The position numbers and the translations under genes are program-made. From contig NZ_JAJCVI010000006.1 of assembly GCF_020567525.1 (NCBI RefSeq), positions 248,001-312,000 on the forward strand: a stretch of 64,000 nucleotides of DNA. Reading direction: 5' to 3'. The notes beneath the pieces are model-generated. The model ran no database searches. It saw only the letters and a list, made by a program, of their open reading frames with translations, and was not told the DNA's origin. Positions 8,418 through 17,585 of this stretch are shown one piece after another; the first letter of the stretch is position 1; each line of letters starts with the position of its first letter. Source of the DNA: Halorubellus salinus (GTDB taxonomy: Archaea > Halobacteriota > Halobacteria > Halobacteriales > Natrialbaceae).

Positions 8418-8810
8418 TCAGACGAGATCGACGTCCAGGCGCTCGGCGAGTCCGGCGACGTCGAAGTCGCTGTCCGCGACCGCAAGCGTCTCGCCAAGGT
8501 GCATCGCCGCGCCGGCGATGAACGCGTCGCGAGCGGCGAGCGGCGTGCCGTCGATGGCGAGGTCGTTCTGGAGTTCCGCGCTCGACCGCGCGAACTCACG
8601 GCTCTCGTCGACGACCGTCAGCCACTCGAGCGCGTCGTCGACGGCGTCGAAGTCGGCGGCTCCGGATTTGAACACCTCACCCTGGTACATCTCGAACAGG
8701 ACCAATGGTGGTGCGAGCGCTCGCTCTTCGGCCTTCGACGTGACGTAGTCGACGGCAGCATCTTCCCCAGAGAGGTAGTCGATGAGAACGCTACTGTCGT
8801 ACAGCGTCAT
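8418..8810 (-). CDS. vapC: PIN-domain ribonuclease toxin
   Basis: A 130-residue single PIN domain. The acidic metal-binding residues D5 (LYDSSVLID), E40 (LFEMYQGE), D95 (AARDAFIAG) and D113/D115 (VADSDF) are all present, so it is predicted to be an active Mg-dependent endoribonuclease that cleaves RNA when released from its antitoxin. Its ATG overlaps the stop of the upstream antitoxin gene by 4 nt (ATGA), the usual translational coupling of VapBC pairs. VapC family membership follows from fold and context; the RNA target cannot be inferred. Confidence 0.88.
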   Translation of the reverse strand: MTLYDSSVLIDYLSGEDAAVDYVTSKAEERALAPPLVLFEMYQGEVFKSGAADFDAVDDALEWLTVVDESREFARSSAELQNDLAIDGTPLAARDAFIAGAAMHLGETLAVADSDFDVAGLAERLDVDLV

Positions 8811-9019
8811 CGAACGCCGACGTCGTCCTTCATCTCGGCGCGCTTCGCCTTCGCCTTCTCGGGTGCATCGGAATCCGCCCAGAGCCCCGCGCCGTCGCGA
8901 ACGCTCTCCCGGCGTTCCCGAACGAGCCGCGAGAGCAGTTCGTCGAACGTCTCCTCATCTCGTTTCAGGGCGGCGAGTGCAGCGTGCGTGTCGTCGTCGA
9001 CCCGGATGCTCTTGCTCAC
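8807..9019 (-). CDS. vapB: VapB-type antitoxin
   Basis: A 70-residue protein starting with GTG at 9019. The N-terminal part, SKSIRVDDDTHAALAALK, is a short beta strand followed by a helix, as in ribbon-helix-helix-like antitoxins of haloarchaea. The region ETFDELLSRLVRERR forms a second helix, and the basic/acidic tail (SDAPEKAKAKRAEM) would wrap the toxin. It precedes vapC with a 4-nt overlap. The GTG start is supported by conserved sequence beginning there and by a TATA-like GTATAC centred about 25 nt upstream, giving a leaderless mRNA. The adjacent palindrome suggests autoregulation. Confidence 0.82.
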   Translation of the reverse strand: MSKSIRVDDDTHAALAALKRDEETFDELLSRLVRERRESVRDGAGLWADSDAPEKAKAKRAEMKDDVGVR

Positions 9020-9020
9020 A

Positions 9021-9047
9021 CGTATCCGTATACGGAACAGTATACAA
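9021..9047 (-). promoter_or_regulatory. vapBC promoter and palindromic operator
   Basis: A perfect 10-bp palindrome, CCGTATACGG (9026-9035), lies 7 nt upstream of the antitoxin start. A second GTATAC core at 9040-9045 overlaps the likely TATA box (TTGTATAC on the minus strand). A dimeric antitoxin bound here would cover both the TATA box and the start site, which fits autorepression. Confidence 0.65.
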
Positions 9048-9078
9048 GAGTGTTCGGTCGAATTCGTTCCCGACGCCG

Positions 9079-10188
9079 CTACTTCCGGAGGACGAGCTTG
9101 AGCACGTCCTCGTCCGCGAGCTCGTGTTCGCGCCCGACCTGCTGGCCGTCGTGCTTCGCGCTGTCGCCGCGGACGCGCGCGAACCGGAAGCGCTCGTCCA
9201 TCTCGCTGCCGAGCTTCGAGAGCGCGTCGTCGATCGTCGACCCTTCGGGAACGACGAGCGGCTCCTCCCAGTCGACGCCACGCCCGGGTTTGTCCATGTA
9301 GATGCGGATGAGCCCGAGCTGCCGCCAGATGCGTTCCTTGAACGCGTCCAGGCCCTTCTCCTTCTCCGCGGAGATAAACGTCACCTCCTCGGGGTCGAGG
9401 TCGTGCTCGCGGAGGTTCTCGAACACCGTCTCCTTGTAGCCGGGGTCGATGAGGTCGGCCTTGTTCACGATCGTGATAGAGGGCAGATAGACGCGGTTGT
9501 CCATGATGCCGTCGATGAGTCGGTCCATGTCGAGCTTCTCGCCGAGGTTGACGTCCGCGTTCACGTACCCGTGCTCGCGGAGGATGTCCGTGATCGTCTT
9601 CTCGTCGAGGTCCTGGTCGGCGGCGCTCGTGACGCGGATGCCGTCCTTGTGTTTCTTCCGGATGGTGACGTTCGGGGGCTGCTGGTCGACGCGGATCTTG
9701 ATGTCGTACAGTTCCTTGCGCAATCGCGCGTACTGCTCGATCTCGAACGGCGACAGCACGAACGCGATGAGGTCCGCGCTGCGGACGACCGACAGCACCT
9801 CCTTCCCGCCGCCGCGCCCGCCGGCGGCGCCCTCGATGAGGCCGGGGACGTCGAGGATCTGGATGTCCGCGCCGTTGTACTCGAGCATCCCGGGGTTGAC
9901 GTTGAGCGTCGTGAACTCGTAGGACCCGACCTCGCTGTCGGCGTTCGTGAGCGAGTTGACGAGCGTCGACTTCCCGACGCTCGGGAACCCGACGAGCGCG
10001 ACGCTCGCGTCCCCGTGCTTCTCGACGGCGTACCCGCCGCCGCCACCGGACCCCGACTGGTTCTCGAGCTTCTCCTTCTTCTCCGCGAGCTTCGACTTCA
10101 GACGGCCGATGTGGGCTTCCGTGGACTTGTTGTAGGGCGTATTCCGGATCTCCTCCTCGATTGCGTCGATCTCCTCTTCGAGCCCCAT
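9079..10188 (-). CDS. DRG/Rbg-family OBG-like GTPase
   Basis: A 369-residue GTP-binding protein of the developmentally regulated GTPase (DRG) family, thought to act on ribosomes or translation. It has an N-terminal helical hairpin (1-47), a Gly-rich linker (SGSGGGGG), G1 GFPSVGKS (67-74), G3 DVPG (113-116), the glycine-rich GAAGGRGGGKE after G3, an inserted S5D2L-like segment (about 165-235), G4 NKAD (242-245), and a C-terminal TGS domain (about 293-369) containing IYMDKPGRGVDWEEPLVV. All GTPase motifs are intact. Length and domain order match archaeal DRG proteins well. It lies 59 nt from the antitoxin start but is probably a separate unit. Confidence 0.93.
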   Translation of the reverse strand: MGLEEEIDAIEEEIRNTPYNKSTEAHIGRLKSKLAEKKEKLENQSGSGGGGGYAVEKHGDASVALVGFPSVGKSTLVNSLTNADSEVGSYEFTTLNVNPGMLEYNGADIQILDVPGLIEGAAGGRGGGKEVLSVVRSADLIAFVLSPFEIEQYARLRKELYDIKIRVDQQPPNVTIRKKHKDGIRVTSAADQDLDEKTITDILREHGYVNADVNLGEKLDMDRLIDGIMDNRVYLPSITIVNKADLIDPGYKETVFENLREHDLDPEEVTFISAEKEKGLDAFKERIWRQLGLIRIYMDKPGRGVDWEEPLVVPEGSTIDDALSKLGSEMDERFRFARVRGDSAKHDGQQVGREHELADEDVLKLVLRK

Positions 10189-10440
10189 CGTTACTCCAGA
10201 CTCCGCTATCCCGACCGAAAAACCTGTTCAATCGCTACCCGACCGCCGTCGCAGCTCGCGCGCAGCGGTTGCGTGGCCGCCTCTCGCACGTCGACGACGC
10301 GCCCCGCAGGCGACGAGACGCGTCTCGGTGCCGGAGCTGCGACAGGTGGCATCTCCGCGCCGGGTCTCGTCGTCGAGCACGTCCCCGGAGGAACCGTGGT
10401 GCGCGAACGCGCGCCGGGCGCGCCGGCGTTCGACGGCGCG

Positions 10441-11805
10441 TCAGTCGTCCGAGACCGCGGACTCGACGGAGTCGGTCGTGGCAGTCGTCGAGTCGAGGTG
10501 ACACGCGGACTGGTGTCCGGGTGCGGTCTCCGAGAGCGACGGCGCGTCGCGCTCGCAGACCGTCTCGAACTCCGTCGACAGCAGTTCGTCGGCGCCCGCC
10601 AGGTCCTCGTTCACGATCAGTTCGAGCGCTTCGGCGAGAACGGACTCCGCACGCCCGTCCTGGAGCGACCCGGGGATGCCGAACTCGTTGCGGATCGCGG
10701 CCTTCGCGGCGTCGTCGGGCACCGCACCGGGTTCGACGTCCCGGTCGCTCTCGGTCGCGACGAACTCGCGGACCGCCTCGATGTCGATGTCGCGCTGCGC
10801 GAGGCGCGTCCGGAGGTCCATGACCGCACGCCAGTGTTCCTGCTCGAAGTCGTAGCCTTCGGGCTGGATGACGTCCGGACAGCGCGTGTGGAACCGACAC
10901 CCGCTCGGCGGGTTCGACGGACTCGGCACGTCACCACTGAGCGTCGTCCCCGCACGATCCACGGTCGGGTCCGGCACCGGAATCGACGACAACAGCGCCT
11001 GCGTGTACGGGTGCTGTGGGTTCCGGAACAGCTCCTCGGTCTCGCCGATCTCGACGATCTCGCCGAGGTACATGACCGCGACGCGGTCGCAGATCTCGCG
11101 CACGACCGCCATGTCGTGACTGATGAGGAGTATCGACAGCCCGAACTCCTCCTGGATGTCCTTCATGAGCGTCAGGATCTCCGCTTGCACGGAGACGTCG
11201 AGCGCGGAGACGGGTTCGTCCGCGACGATGAGTTCCGGGTTCGTGACGAGTGCACGCGCCAGACTGATGCGTTGCTTCTGGCCGCCCGAGAACTCGTGTG
11301 GGAACCGATGGTAGTCGTCGCGGGAGAGGCCGACGCGGTCGAGGAGGTTCCGCGCGATCTCCTGGCGCGCCGCCTTGTCCTCGATACCGTGGATGCGGAG
11401 CGGTTCGGCGATGCTCTCGCCGACCCGCATCCGCGGGTCGAGGCTCGACGACGGGTCCTGGAAGATCATCTGCGCTTGCCGGCGGAACTGCTTGAGTTCC
11501 TCCGGGTCGAACTCGGTCACGTCGTTCCGATGCCGCGCGTCCGCGGCGGTCTCGGCCGCGTTCCGTGCGTCACCGTTGAAGAGGACCTCGCCCGCTGTCG
11601 GTTCCTCGAGCTGGATGATCGACGTCGCCGCCGTCGACTTCCCGCACCCGGACTCGCCGACGAGCCCGAGCGTCTCGCCGCGCGGGATGTCGAAACTGAT
11701 GCCGTCGACCGCCTTCACGGACCCGACCTGCTTCTTCAGGATGCCCTGCGTGATCGGGTAGTGCTTCTTCAGGTCGCGGACCTCGAGGAGGGGTTCGTCA
11801 GTCAT
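10441..11805 (-). CDS. Oligopeptide/dipeptide ABC transporter ATP-binding protein (OppF/DppF type)
   Basis: The last gene of the importer operon. The ATPase domain has Walker [10 protein letters not shown] (50-58), signature FSGGQKQR (172-179), Walker B IVADEP (193-198), and the C-terminal oligopeptide-transporter Cys motif GCRFHTRCP (302-310). At 454 residues it is about 120 longer than usual. The extra C-terminal part (about 320-454) is helical and acidic, includes [16 protein letters not shown], and ends in a Ser/Thr-rich tail with no recognised domain. Its start overlaps the end of the preceding OppD gene by 8 nt. A spacer of about 250 nt without a visible gene separates it from the DRG GTPase gene downstream. 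Confidence 0.92.
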   Translation of the reverse strand: MTDEPLLEVRDLKKHYPITQGILKKQVGSVKAVDGISFDIPRGETLGLVGESGCGKSTAATSIIQLEEPTAGEVLFNGDARNAAETAADARHRNDVTEFDPEELKQFRRQAQMIFQDPSSSLDPRMRVGESIAEPLRIHGIEDKAARQEIARNLLDRVGLSRDDYHRFPHEFSGGQKQRISLARALVTNPELIVADEPVSALDVSVQAEILTLMKDIQEEFGLSILLISHDMAVVREICDRVAVMYLGEIVEIGETEELFRNPQHPYTQALLSSIPVPDPTVDRAGTTLSGDVPSPSNPPSGCRFHTRCPDVIQPEGYDFEQEHWRAVMDLRTRLAQRDIDIEAVREFVATESDRDVEPGAVPDDAAKAAIRNEFGIPGSLQDGRAESVLAEALELIVNEDLAGADELLSTEFETVCERDAPSLSETAPGHQSACHLDSTTATTDSVESAVSDD

Positions 11806-12865
11806 CGTTCATCCCTCCAGTGCGCTCGGTGCCGCCGTTCCCGGCGGCGCCACCGGTCGACAGCTCCGCGTCGAGGATACGGGACTCGTCGTAGCCGGGG
11901 CCGTAGTACACGCACGAGACGCGGTGGTCCGCGGTCCCCGTGTCGTACAGCGTCGGCTGCTCGCCCTTCTTGCAGTCCTCGACCGCGTGCGGACAGCGAT
12001 CCGCGAACCGACAGCCGTCCGGCGGGTTCGTCGGGTCCGGGAGCGACCCCTGGATGCCCTTCGTCGACTCGCCCCTGCCGGGCAGACACTCCATGAGCGC
12101 CTGCGTGTACGGATGCGCGGGCTCCTTGAAGATCGTGTAGACGTCGCCTTCCTCCATGAGTTTGCCCGCGTACATGACGAGCACGCGGTCGGCGACCTCG
12201 GCGACGACGCCGAGGTCGTGCGTGATGAACAGGATGCTCATCCCGAACTCCTCCTGGATGTCCTCCAGGAGGTCCAGTATCTGGGACTGGATGGTGACGT
12301 CGAGCGCGGTCGTCGGCTCGTCCGCGATGAGGAGGTCCGGTTCGGGCGCGAGCGCCATCGCGATCATCACGCGCTGCTTCATGCCCCCGGAGAACTCGTG
12401 GGGGTAGTCGTCGAAGCGCGCGGTCGCCTCCGGGATACCGACCCGGTCCAAGAGCTCGATCGCGCGCTCGCGCGCCTCGGCCTTCGAGACGTCGTCGTGG
12501 AACTGTATCGCCTCCACGATCTGCCAGCCGACGCTATAGCAGTGATTCAGCGCGTCCTGCGGGTTCTGGAAGATGTGACCAATCTCGCCGCCGCGGAGGT
12601 CGCGGAGTGCCCCGTCGCTCAACGCACCGACGTCCTGGCCGCGGAACCGCACCTCGCCGTCGATGTGCGCGGGCGGCATCGAGAGGATGCGCGTGATGGA
12701 TTCGCTCGCGACGGTCTTCCCGGACCCGGATTCGCCGACGATGCAGACGGTCTCGCCTTCGTGGATGTCGAAGTCGAGGCCGTCGACCGCCGTCAGCGTG
12801 CCTTCGTCCGTGGTGAACGTCGTCGTGAGGTCTCGTACCGACAGTAGTGGCTCGTTCGTGCTCAT
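11798..12865 (-). CDS. Oligopeptide/dipeptide ABC transporter ATP-binding protein (OppD/DppD type)
   Basis: The second ATPase of the importer, 355 residues. Walker A GESGSGKT (44-51), signature FSGGMKQR (158-165), Walker B LIADEP (179-184) and the C-terminal GCRFADRCP Cys motif are typical of OppD. The tail after the ATPase ([16 protein letters not shown]) is a flexible Gly-rich extension. Its ATG overlaps the stop of the OppC gene by 4 nt, and it overlaps the OppF gene, so the three are translationally coupled. It should pair with OppF to energise the OppB/OppC channel. Confidence 0.94.
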   Translation of the reverse strand: MSTNEPLLSVRDLTTTFTTDEGTLTAVDGLDFDIHEGETVCIVGESGSGKTVASESITRILSMPPAHIDGEVRFRGQDVGALSDGALRDLRGGEIGHIFQNPQDALNHCYSVGWQIVEAIQFHDDVSKAEARERAIELLDRVGIPEATARFDDYPHEFSGGMKQRVMIAMALAPEPDLLIADEPTTALDVTIQSQILDLLEDIQEEFGMSILFITHDLGVVAEVADRVLVMYAGKLMEEGDVYTIFKEPAHPYTQALMECLPGRGESTKGIQGSLPDPTNPPDGCRFADRCPHAVEDCKKGEQPTLYDTGTADHRVSCVYYGPGYDESRILDAELSTGGAAGNGGTERTGGMNDD

Positions 12866-14052
12866 GATTCGCTCTCCGTGTCCGCCTGCGGGTTCAGTGC
12901 GTCGAGCAGTGCGTCACCGAGGTAGTTGAACGCGAGGATCGTCACGAACAGGAACACGCCGGGGATCGTCGAGATCCACCACGCGAACGACAGGTCCGCG
13001 CGTCCAGCCGCGATCGTCCGCCCCCACGAGGGGACGTCCGCGCCGAACCCGAGGAACGCGAACGCGGCCTCGAACAGGATGAAGCTCGGGATGAGCAGCG
13101 ACAGGTCCGTGATGATGCTGCTCGCGGTGTTCGGGACGAGGTGCCGCCGGATGATGAGCCACGTGCTGCCGCCCGTGGCTTTCGCGGACTTGATGTACTC
13201 CTCTTCGGTCTTCTGGAGTGCGTTCGACCGGACGTACCGGGCGGTGTTCCCCCAGCTGAAGAACCCGAAGATCGCGATGAATAGCAGGAGGCTCCCGCCG
13301 AACTGGTAGGTCAGCAGGAGGAACAGCAGGAAGCTCGGGAACGTCTGCTGGATGTCGACGTACCGCATCAGGAACTCGTCGACGAGACCGCCGCTGTACG
13401 CGGCGACGGTGCCGACCAGGCTCCCGATGACCGTGACGATGAACGCCGACATCAACCCGACCTTCATGCTGACCTGCATCCCGTACACGATGATGTTCAG
13501 GATGTCCTTCCCGCCGCCGGTCGTCCCGAACGGGTACTGCCAGGTGCCGTGACACATGCCGTCGGAGACGCGTCCGGTGCACTCGATGACCGCTGACTTC
13601 GGGACGCTCGTGTACACGGGCGGCTGGTACTTCGCGAACAGTGACAGCTCGGGCTTCGAGAGCACGAGCGGGCCGACCATCCCGATGAAGAAGGTCGCGA
13701 GGAGGAACCCGAGGCTCAGCATCGCGGGCCGGTTCTGCTTGAACCGGTCCCAGTAGTACCGCGTCAGGTGCGGGTTCTCGAACAGCGGGACGACGGTGAA
13801 GAAGAATATCGCCAGGAGCGTCAGCGCGAAGAAGTAGTCGAGCTGCGTGACCTGGTACGCCCACCCGATCGCCTCGAAGGTGTCGTTGTTCTTCGGGACG
13901 ACGAAGTAATCGTACAGGAACAGCACGGCGAGTAGCGTCGTCGACACGAGCATCCCGAGCGCTTTCGGGGAGAGGTCGAGTCGACCGCTGGGTTCGACGT
14001 CCGTCCAGTCGATGTCCTCGAATCGCGTCGGCGTGGAGTCATCTGCCGCCAT
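12862..14052 (-). CDS. Peptide ABC transporter permease (OppC/DppC type), N-terminally extended
   Basis: A membrane permease of 396 residues, nearly 100 more than typical OppC. The C-terminal two thirds carry the usual channel with the coupling-helix (EAA) region around VRSNALQKTEEEYIKSAKATG, ending near YLGDALLDALNPQ. The extra N-terminal part holds two additional hydrophobic segments (MLVSTTLLAVLFLYDYF and YFFALTLLAIFFFTVV) before the canonical first helix AMLSLGFLLATFFIGMVG. A segment with two Cys (VIECTGRVSDGMCHG) lies in the first external loop. Its start overlaps the OppB stop by one base (TAATG). The extension resembles that of some archaeal DppC proteins; its role is unknown. Confidence 0.92.
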   Translation of the reverse strand: MAADDSTPTRFEDIDWTDVEPSGRLDLSPKALGMLVSTTLLAVLFLYDYFVVPKNNDTFEAIGWAYQVTQLDYFFALTLLAIFFFTVVPLFENPHLTRYYWDRFKQNRPAMLSLGFLLATFFIGMVGPLVLSKPELSLFAKYQPPVYTSVPKSAVIECTGRVSDGMCHGTWQYPFGTTGGGKDILNIIVYGMQVSMKVGLMSAFIVTVIGSLVGTVAAYSGGLVDEFLMRYVDIQQTFPSFLLFLLLTYQFGGSLLLFIAIFGFFSWGNTARYVRSNALQKTEEEYIKSAKATGGSTWLIIRRHLVPNTASSIITDLSLLIPSFILFEAAFAFLGFGADVPSWGRTIAAGRADLSFAWWISTIPGVFLFVTILAFNYLGDALLDALNPQADTESES

Positions 14053-15020
14053 TATCGATCACCGTAATCGATGCGCGGGTCGAGGAGCGTGTACACGATG
14101 TCCTGCAGGAGGTTCCCGATGATGGTCAGGAAGATGAACACGAACGACGTGCCCAGGACGAGCGGGGTGTCCTGCGAGGTCAGTCCCTGCAAGAGGAGTC
14201 GCCCGAGTCCGGGGATCGAGAACACGGTCTCGACGAGCACGGACGACCCCGTGAACAGCGCCAGGAGCGTGCCGACGTACGTCGTCGACATCGGCACGGA
14301 CGCCGGACGCAGGATGTGCCGCGTGAGGATGCGCTGGCTGTTCGCGCCCTTCGCTCGCGCGGTCTTCACGAAGTCCGTGTTGAGGTACTCCGCGGACTCG
14401 TTCCGTGCGACGCGCTGGATGCCCCCGACCGAGCCCGTGACGAGCACGAACACGGGGAGGATGAGCTGTTTGACGTTCGCCCACGTGAACACGCCGACGT
14501 CCGTCTGGTACGTTATCGGCACCCATCCGAGGACGACGCCGAACACGAGCAGGAGGATGATACCGAACCAGAAGTTCGGGATGGAGAACCCGAAGAACGC
14601 GAGGAACGTCATCAGGTTGTCCTTCCACGAGTACTGGTGCGCCGTCGAGTACAGGCCCGCGGCCGTCCCGAAGAACAGCGTCAGGATGGTCCACGGCACC
14701 GAGTACTGGACGGTGTAGTAGAGCGACGTCCAGACCGCCTCGGTGACGGGTTGCGAGCGGCTCTCGGAGAACCCCCAGTCGAGCGTGAAGACGTTCTCCA
14801 TGTAGCTCCCGTACTGCACCCACAGCGGTTCGTTCAGACCCCGGAGTTCGCGCAGTCGCTCTTGCTCGGCGGTGGCGTTCTGCCCCGCCTGCGCGGCCGC
14901 CTGTCCGGCCTGAATGATGTCTCTGTCGGGCGTGAACCGTAGCAGCGCCCACGTCAGCGATACGATGATGAACGTGACGACGACCGCCCACATGAGCCGC
15001 CGTGCGACGTACCACCTCAT
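14052..15020 (-). CDS. Peptide ABC transporter permease (OppB/DppB type)
   Basis: A 322-residue permease with the standard OppB start (RWYVARRLMWAVVVTFIIVSL), an external loop of about 70 residues after the first helix, and the permease motif NESAEYLNTDFVKTARAKG that contacts the ATPase. It ends in the typical DPRIDYGDR. Six membrane helices are visible. It lies 67 nt after the binding-protein gene and is coupled to the OppC gene. Substrate class (oligopeptide, dipeptide or other) cannot be decided. Confidence 0.94.
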   Translation of the reverse strand: MRWYVARRLMWAVVVTFIIVSLTWALLRFTPDRDIIQAGQAAAQAGQNATAEQERLRELRGLNEPLWVQYGSYMENVFTLDWGFSESRSQPVTEAVWTSLYYTVQYSVPWTILTLFFGTAAGLYSTAHQYSWKDNLMTFLAFFGFSIPNFWFGIILLLVFGVVLGWVPITYQTDVGVFTWANVKQLILPVFVLVTGSVGGIQRVARNESAEYLNTDFVKTARAKGANSQRILTRHILRPASVPMSTTYVGTLLALFTGSSVLVETVFSIPGLGRLLLQGLTSQDTPLVLGTSFVFIFLTIIGNLLQDIVYTLLDPRIDYGDR

Positions 15021-15087
15021 GGTGGCGTCGCTATCCCAGCGGCTCTCGGTGAGCTATACGAACGATGATAGGTCATGGGTGACCTCG

Positions 15088-16986
15088 TTAGTTGTCTCCG
15101 GACTCCTTCCGCCACGTCTGGAAGTTCCAGCCGTTGAAGAACTCCTCTTCCGGCCCGACCACGTCGGGACTGTAGCCCGTGATGGACGTGCCCAGCGAGA
15201 GCATCCCCATGGGTTGGTCCTTCGAGAGCTTCCCGAACAGCTCGCCGAGGAGCTCCTTGCGCTTCTCGTCGGAGGACGCAGTGCGAGCGTCTTGGTAGAG
15301 CGACTCGAGGTCGTAGCTCGGATAGTACCCGGTCGCGTTGAACGCGCCGTCCTTGAGGAAGAACACGTCGCTACTGGTCGGCGTCATCGGGTACGTGTTC
15401 AGGCCGTAGATGAGGCCCATGTCCCAGGACTCCTTGCTCGTGACCTTGTCCCGCGGCCCGTAGTTGTTCGCGCCCGCGCTCCACTCGAGCTCGTCGGGGT
15501 TCTCGGGCTCCTGCTGGCGGAAGTAGTCGGTGACGAACTTCAGGCCACCGATGGACTTGATGTTCACCTTGATGCCAGCGTTCTTGCTGAACTCCTGCTG
15601 GATGAACTGGGCCGTGGACTTCTCGATCGCCTGCCCGTTCTGGTACATCAGCTTGAGTTCGACCTGGTCGCCGTTCCCGTCGACGAGCGTGTCGCCGTCG
15701 TAGGAGTAGCTGGTATCCGATAAAGCGTCCTTCATCCGGCTCCGCGTCGCCTCGGGGCCGTAGAGGTCGCCGACGCCGTACTTGTCGACGGTGTCGTCGT
15801 TGTACCACGGCGACCACTGGGGCTGCCACGTGAACTCGGGGTTCGCGTACCCGCGCTGGACGCCCTTGACGTACTTCTGCTTGTCGAGCGCGCAGCCGAG
15901 CGCCTGCCGGACGCCCTGCTTGCGGAACGGCTTCCAGCCGTTCGCACGCATGTTGTAGAAGATCGGGCGGTTGTACGGCTGCGGGGAGACGTTCAGGTTG
16001 ACGTTCTCGTTCCCTTCGAGGTTGACGGCCTGACTCGGCTCGAGGCCGACCTCGTCGCCGTCGCCGGTCTTGAGCGACCCGACGCGCGCCGCCGGCTCCT
16101 TGATGATCTGGGTCTCGATGCGCTCGAAGTACGGTGCCTTCTCGAAGAGCTTCGGGAGGTCGTCGGCCTCGCGAGCGTAGTAGTCCTCGTTGCGCGTGAA
16201 CGTCAGCTTGCTCTGGCGCTCCCAGTTCTCGAGGTTGTACGGTCCGAGGTTCCCGGTGTAGGAGAGGTCGATGAGCTCCTGGTTCTCCTTGAGGCCCTGG
16301 ACGTCCTCCTCGTCGACGAACGGCTTGATGAGCTTCTTCGGGACGACCTGCATCTCCCACGTCACGGGCTTCTTCGGGAACAGCGGGTCGGGCTCCTCGA
16401 GCTTGATGTCGAACTTGTACTTGCCGTTCTTCTCCACCGTGATGGGTTCGCCGTTCCGGTACCAGTCGGAGCTGGCGGCGGTCCCGGACCATTCGGTCTG
16501 GTGGAGGTTCTTGATCATGTACACGTAGTCCTCGGCGGTCAGCTGCCCGTAGGGCTCGGACCACTGGAGGTTCTCGCGGAGTTTCGCGGTCCAGACGCGG
16601 TTGTCGTCGCTCGAGAGCTCGAACAGCTGCGGGAACTGGACCTGCCCGGGCTTGAATCCGTAGGACGGGTCGATGGTGTTCGTGATGAGAGCGCCCGCGG
16701 TCGACTCGGAGTTGTACATCGAGTTCAGCGTCGTGATCGTCGAGGAGATGATGTCGGTGTACGTGCCCCCGACCTCGGGGAGTTCCTCGACCTGCGTGGT
16801 GGGTTCCTGCGTGCCCGTGCTGAACCCTTGGTCCTCTTCGGTCGTCGAGGCGCCCGTCTCGGTGGGGTCGGGTCCGGACGCACACCCGGCGAGTCCGGCG
16901 GCGCCAGCGATCCCCATCACCTGGAGCCAGCGGCGGCGGCTCGTCGTTTGGTCACCATTCATTTGGAATGCGTTGTCAGACGGCAT
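15088..16986 (-). CDS. Peptide ABC transporter substrate-binding lipoprotein (OppA/DppA type)
   Basis: The extracellular binding protein of the importer, 632 residues. The twin-arginine motif SRRRWLQV (16-23) and lipobox LAGC (C35) indicate Tat export and lipid anchoring, the usual route in haloarchaea. A Thr/Glu-rich linker follows. The body has SBP_bac_5-type landmarks: GTYTDIISSTITTLN near the N-terminus, LRENLQWSEPYGQLTAEDYVY, and RQALGCALDKQKYVKG. First gene of a five-gene operon (A-B-C-D-F). A TATA-like element about 27 nt upstream supports the ATG at 16986; a second in-frame ATG eight codons later is also possible. Confidence 0.93.
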   Translation of the reverse strand: MPSDNAFQMNGDQTTSRRRWLQVMGIAGAAGLAGCASGPDPTETGASTTEEDQGFSTGTQEPTTQVEELPEVGGTYTDIISSTITTLNSMYNSESTAGALITNTIDPSYGFKPGQVQFPQLFELSSDDNRVWTAKLRENLQWSEPYGQLTAEDYVYMIKNLHQTEWSGTAASSDWYRNGEPITVEKNGKYKFDIKLEEPDPLFPKKPVTWEMQVVPKKLIKPFVDEEDVQGLKENQELIDLSYTGNLGPYNLENWERQSKLTFTRNEDYYAREADDLPKLFEKAPYFERIETQIIKEPAARVGSLKTGDGDEVGLEPSQAVNLEGNENVNLNVSPQPYNRPIFYNMRANGWKPFRKQGVRQALGCALDKQKYVKGVQRGYANPEFTWQPQWSPWYNDDTVDKYGVGDLYGPEATRSRMKDALSDTSYSYDGDTLVDGNGDQVELKLMYQNGQAIEKSTAQFIQQEFSKNAGIKVNIKSIGGLKFVTDYFRQQEPENPDELEWSAGANNYGPRDKVTSKESWDMGLIYGLNTYPMTPTSSDVFFLKDGAFNATGYYPSYDLESLYQDARTASSDEKRKELLGELFGKLSKDQPMGMLSLGTSITGYSPDVVGPEEEFFNGWNFQTWRKESGDN

Positions 16987-17309
16987 AGCTCATACTTTTA
17001 CCTTACATATTTAATTCTTGCTTTAGGCCAACACGCCACTTACTCACAGACGGCTCCACTACGGCCAAAGACACGAATCACGCTGAAAGCTGGAAACCGA
17101 GCGCCAGGAGACCTGAGAAGCCATTTCACCGGTTTGGATGACTGAGCTCGTGCTCGAAGTAGTTGGGACGCGCCGTGCACGCCGACCGGTGATCGTCGTC
17201 GGCGCCACCGCGTCCGCGACCCGACGAGTGCGCGCGAGCACGAACCTCACGCGCCATCGTCTCGTTCCGCCACGTTAATACTTGATGGCCATCACCGTTG
17301 ACCCGATAG
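16987..17309. promoter_or_regulatory. Divergent promoter region: peptide operon (-) and small gene (+)
   Basis: No gene is visible here. The segment 17004-17016 reads ATTAAATATG on the minus strand and is placed about 27 nt before the binding-protein ATG, which predicts a leaderless operon mRNA. On the + strand GTTAATACTT (17274-17283) lies about 31 nt before the ATG at 17310. The DNA between (17040-17260) has no further structure that could be recognised. Confidence 0.6.
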
Positions 17310-17513
17310 ATGCCAGACCCGGCACAGCTCCGCGATAGCACGCAGATCGTGATGGAACGGGACGCGCTCGCCGGGCTCGACGCGGCCGTCGACGAGCGGT
17401 TCATGGTCACGGTCGCGCCGGTGAACGAGGAGTACTGCCGCATCGTCGGCTCGCCGGTCGTCATCAAGGACGTCACGAACTTTCTCGCACGCCACGGTCT
17501 CACCGTCGACTGA
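17310..17513 (+). CDS. Small conserved haloarchaeal protein (VNG_1110C-like)
   Basis: A 67-residue soluble protein beginning MPDPAQLRDSTQIVMERDAL. The pattern of an N-terminal DSTQIV strand, a central strand FMVTVAPVNEEYCRIVGSPV and a final helix TNFLARHGLTVD resembles from memory the small haloarchaeal family named after Halobacterium VNG_1110C; this match was not verified. A beta-alpha-beta fold of regulatory or nucleic-acid-binding type is plausible, but no function is known. It has its own TATA-like element upstream. Confidence 0.65.
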   Translation: MPDPAQLRDSTQIVMERDALAGLDAAVDERFMVTVAPVNEEYCRIVGSPVVIKDVTNFLARHGLTVD

Positions 17514-17585
17514 GCCGCGACGCTCGGCGGCCGCACGCTTCCGCGTCCAGCCGAGGCGCGCGCTGACGTGGTCGGTGCTCGGTCC

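Noticed and set aside
8782-12096. Very long open frame on the + strand opposite the GTPase and transporter genes
   Set aside because: It is the antisense shadow of high-GC genes. Its translation is Arg/Leu/Val-rich with no family match, while the minus-strand frames carry clear Walker and GTPase motifs.
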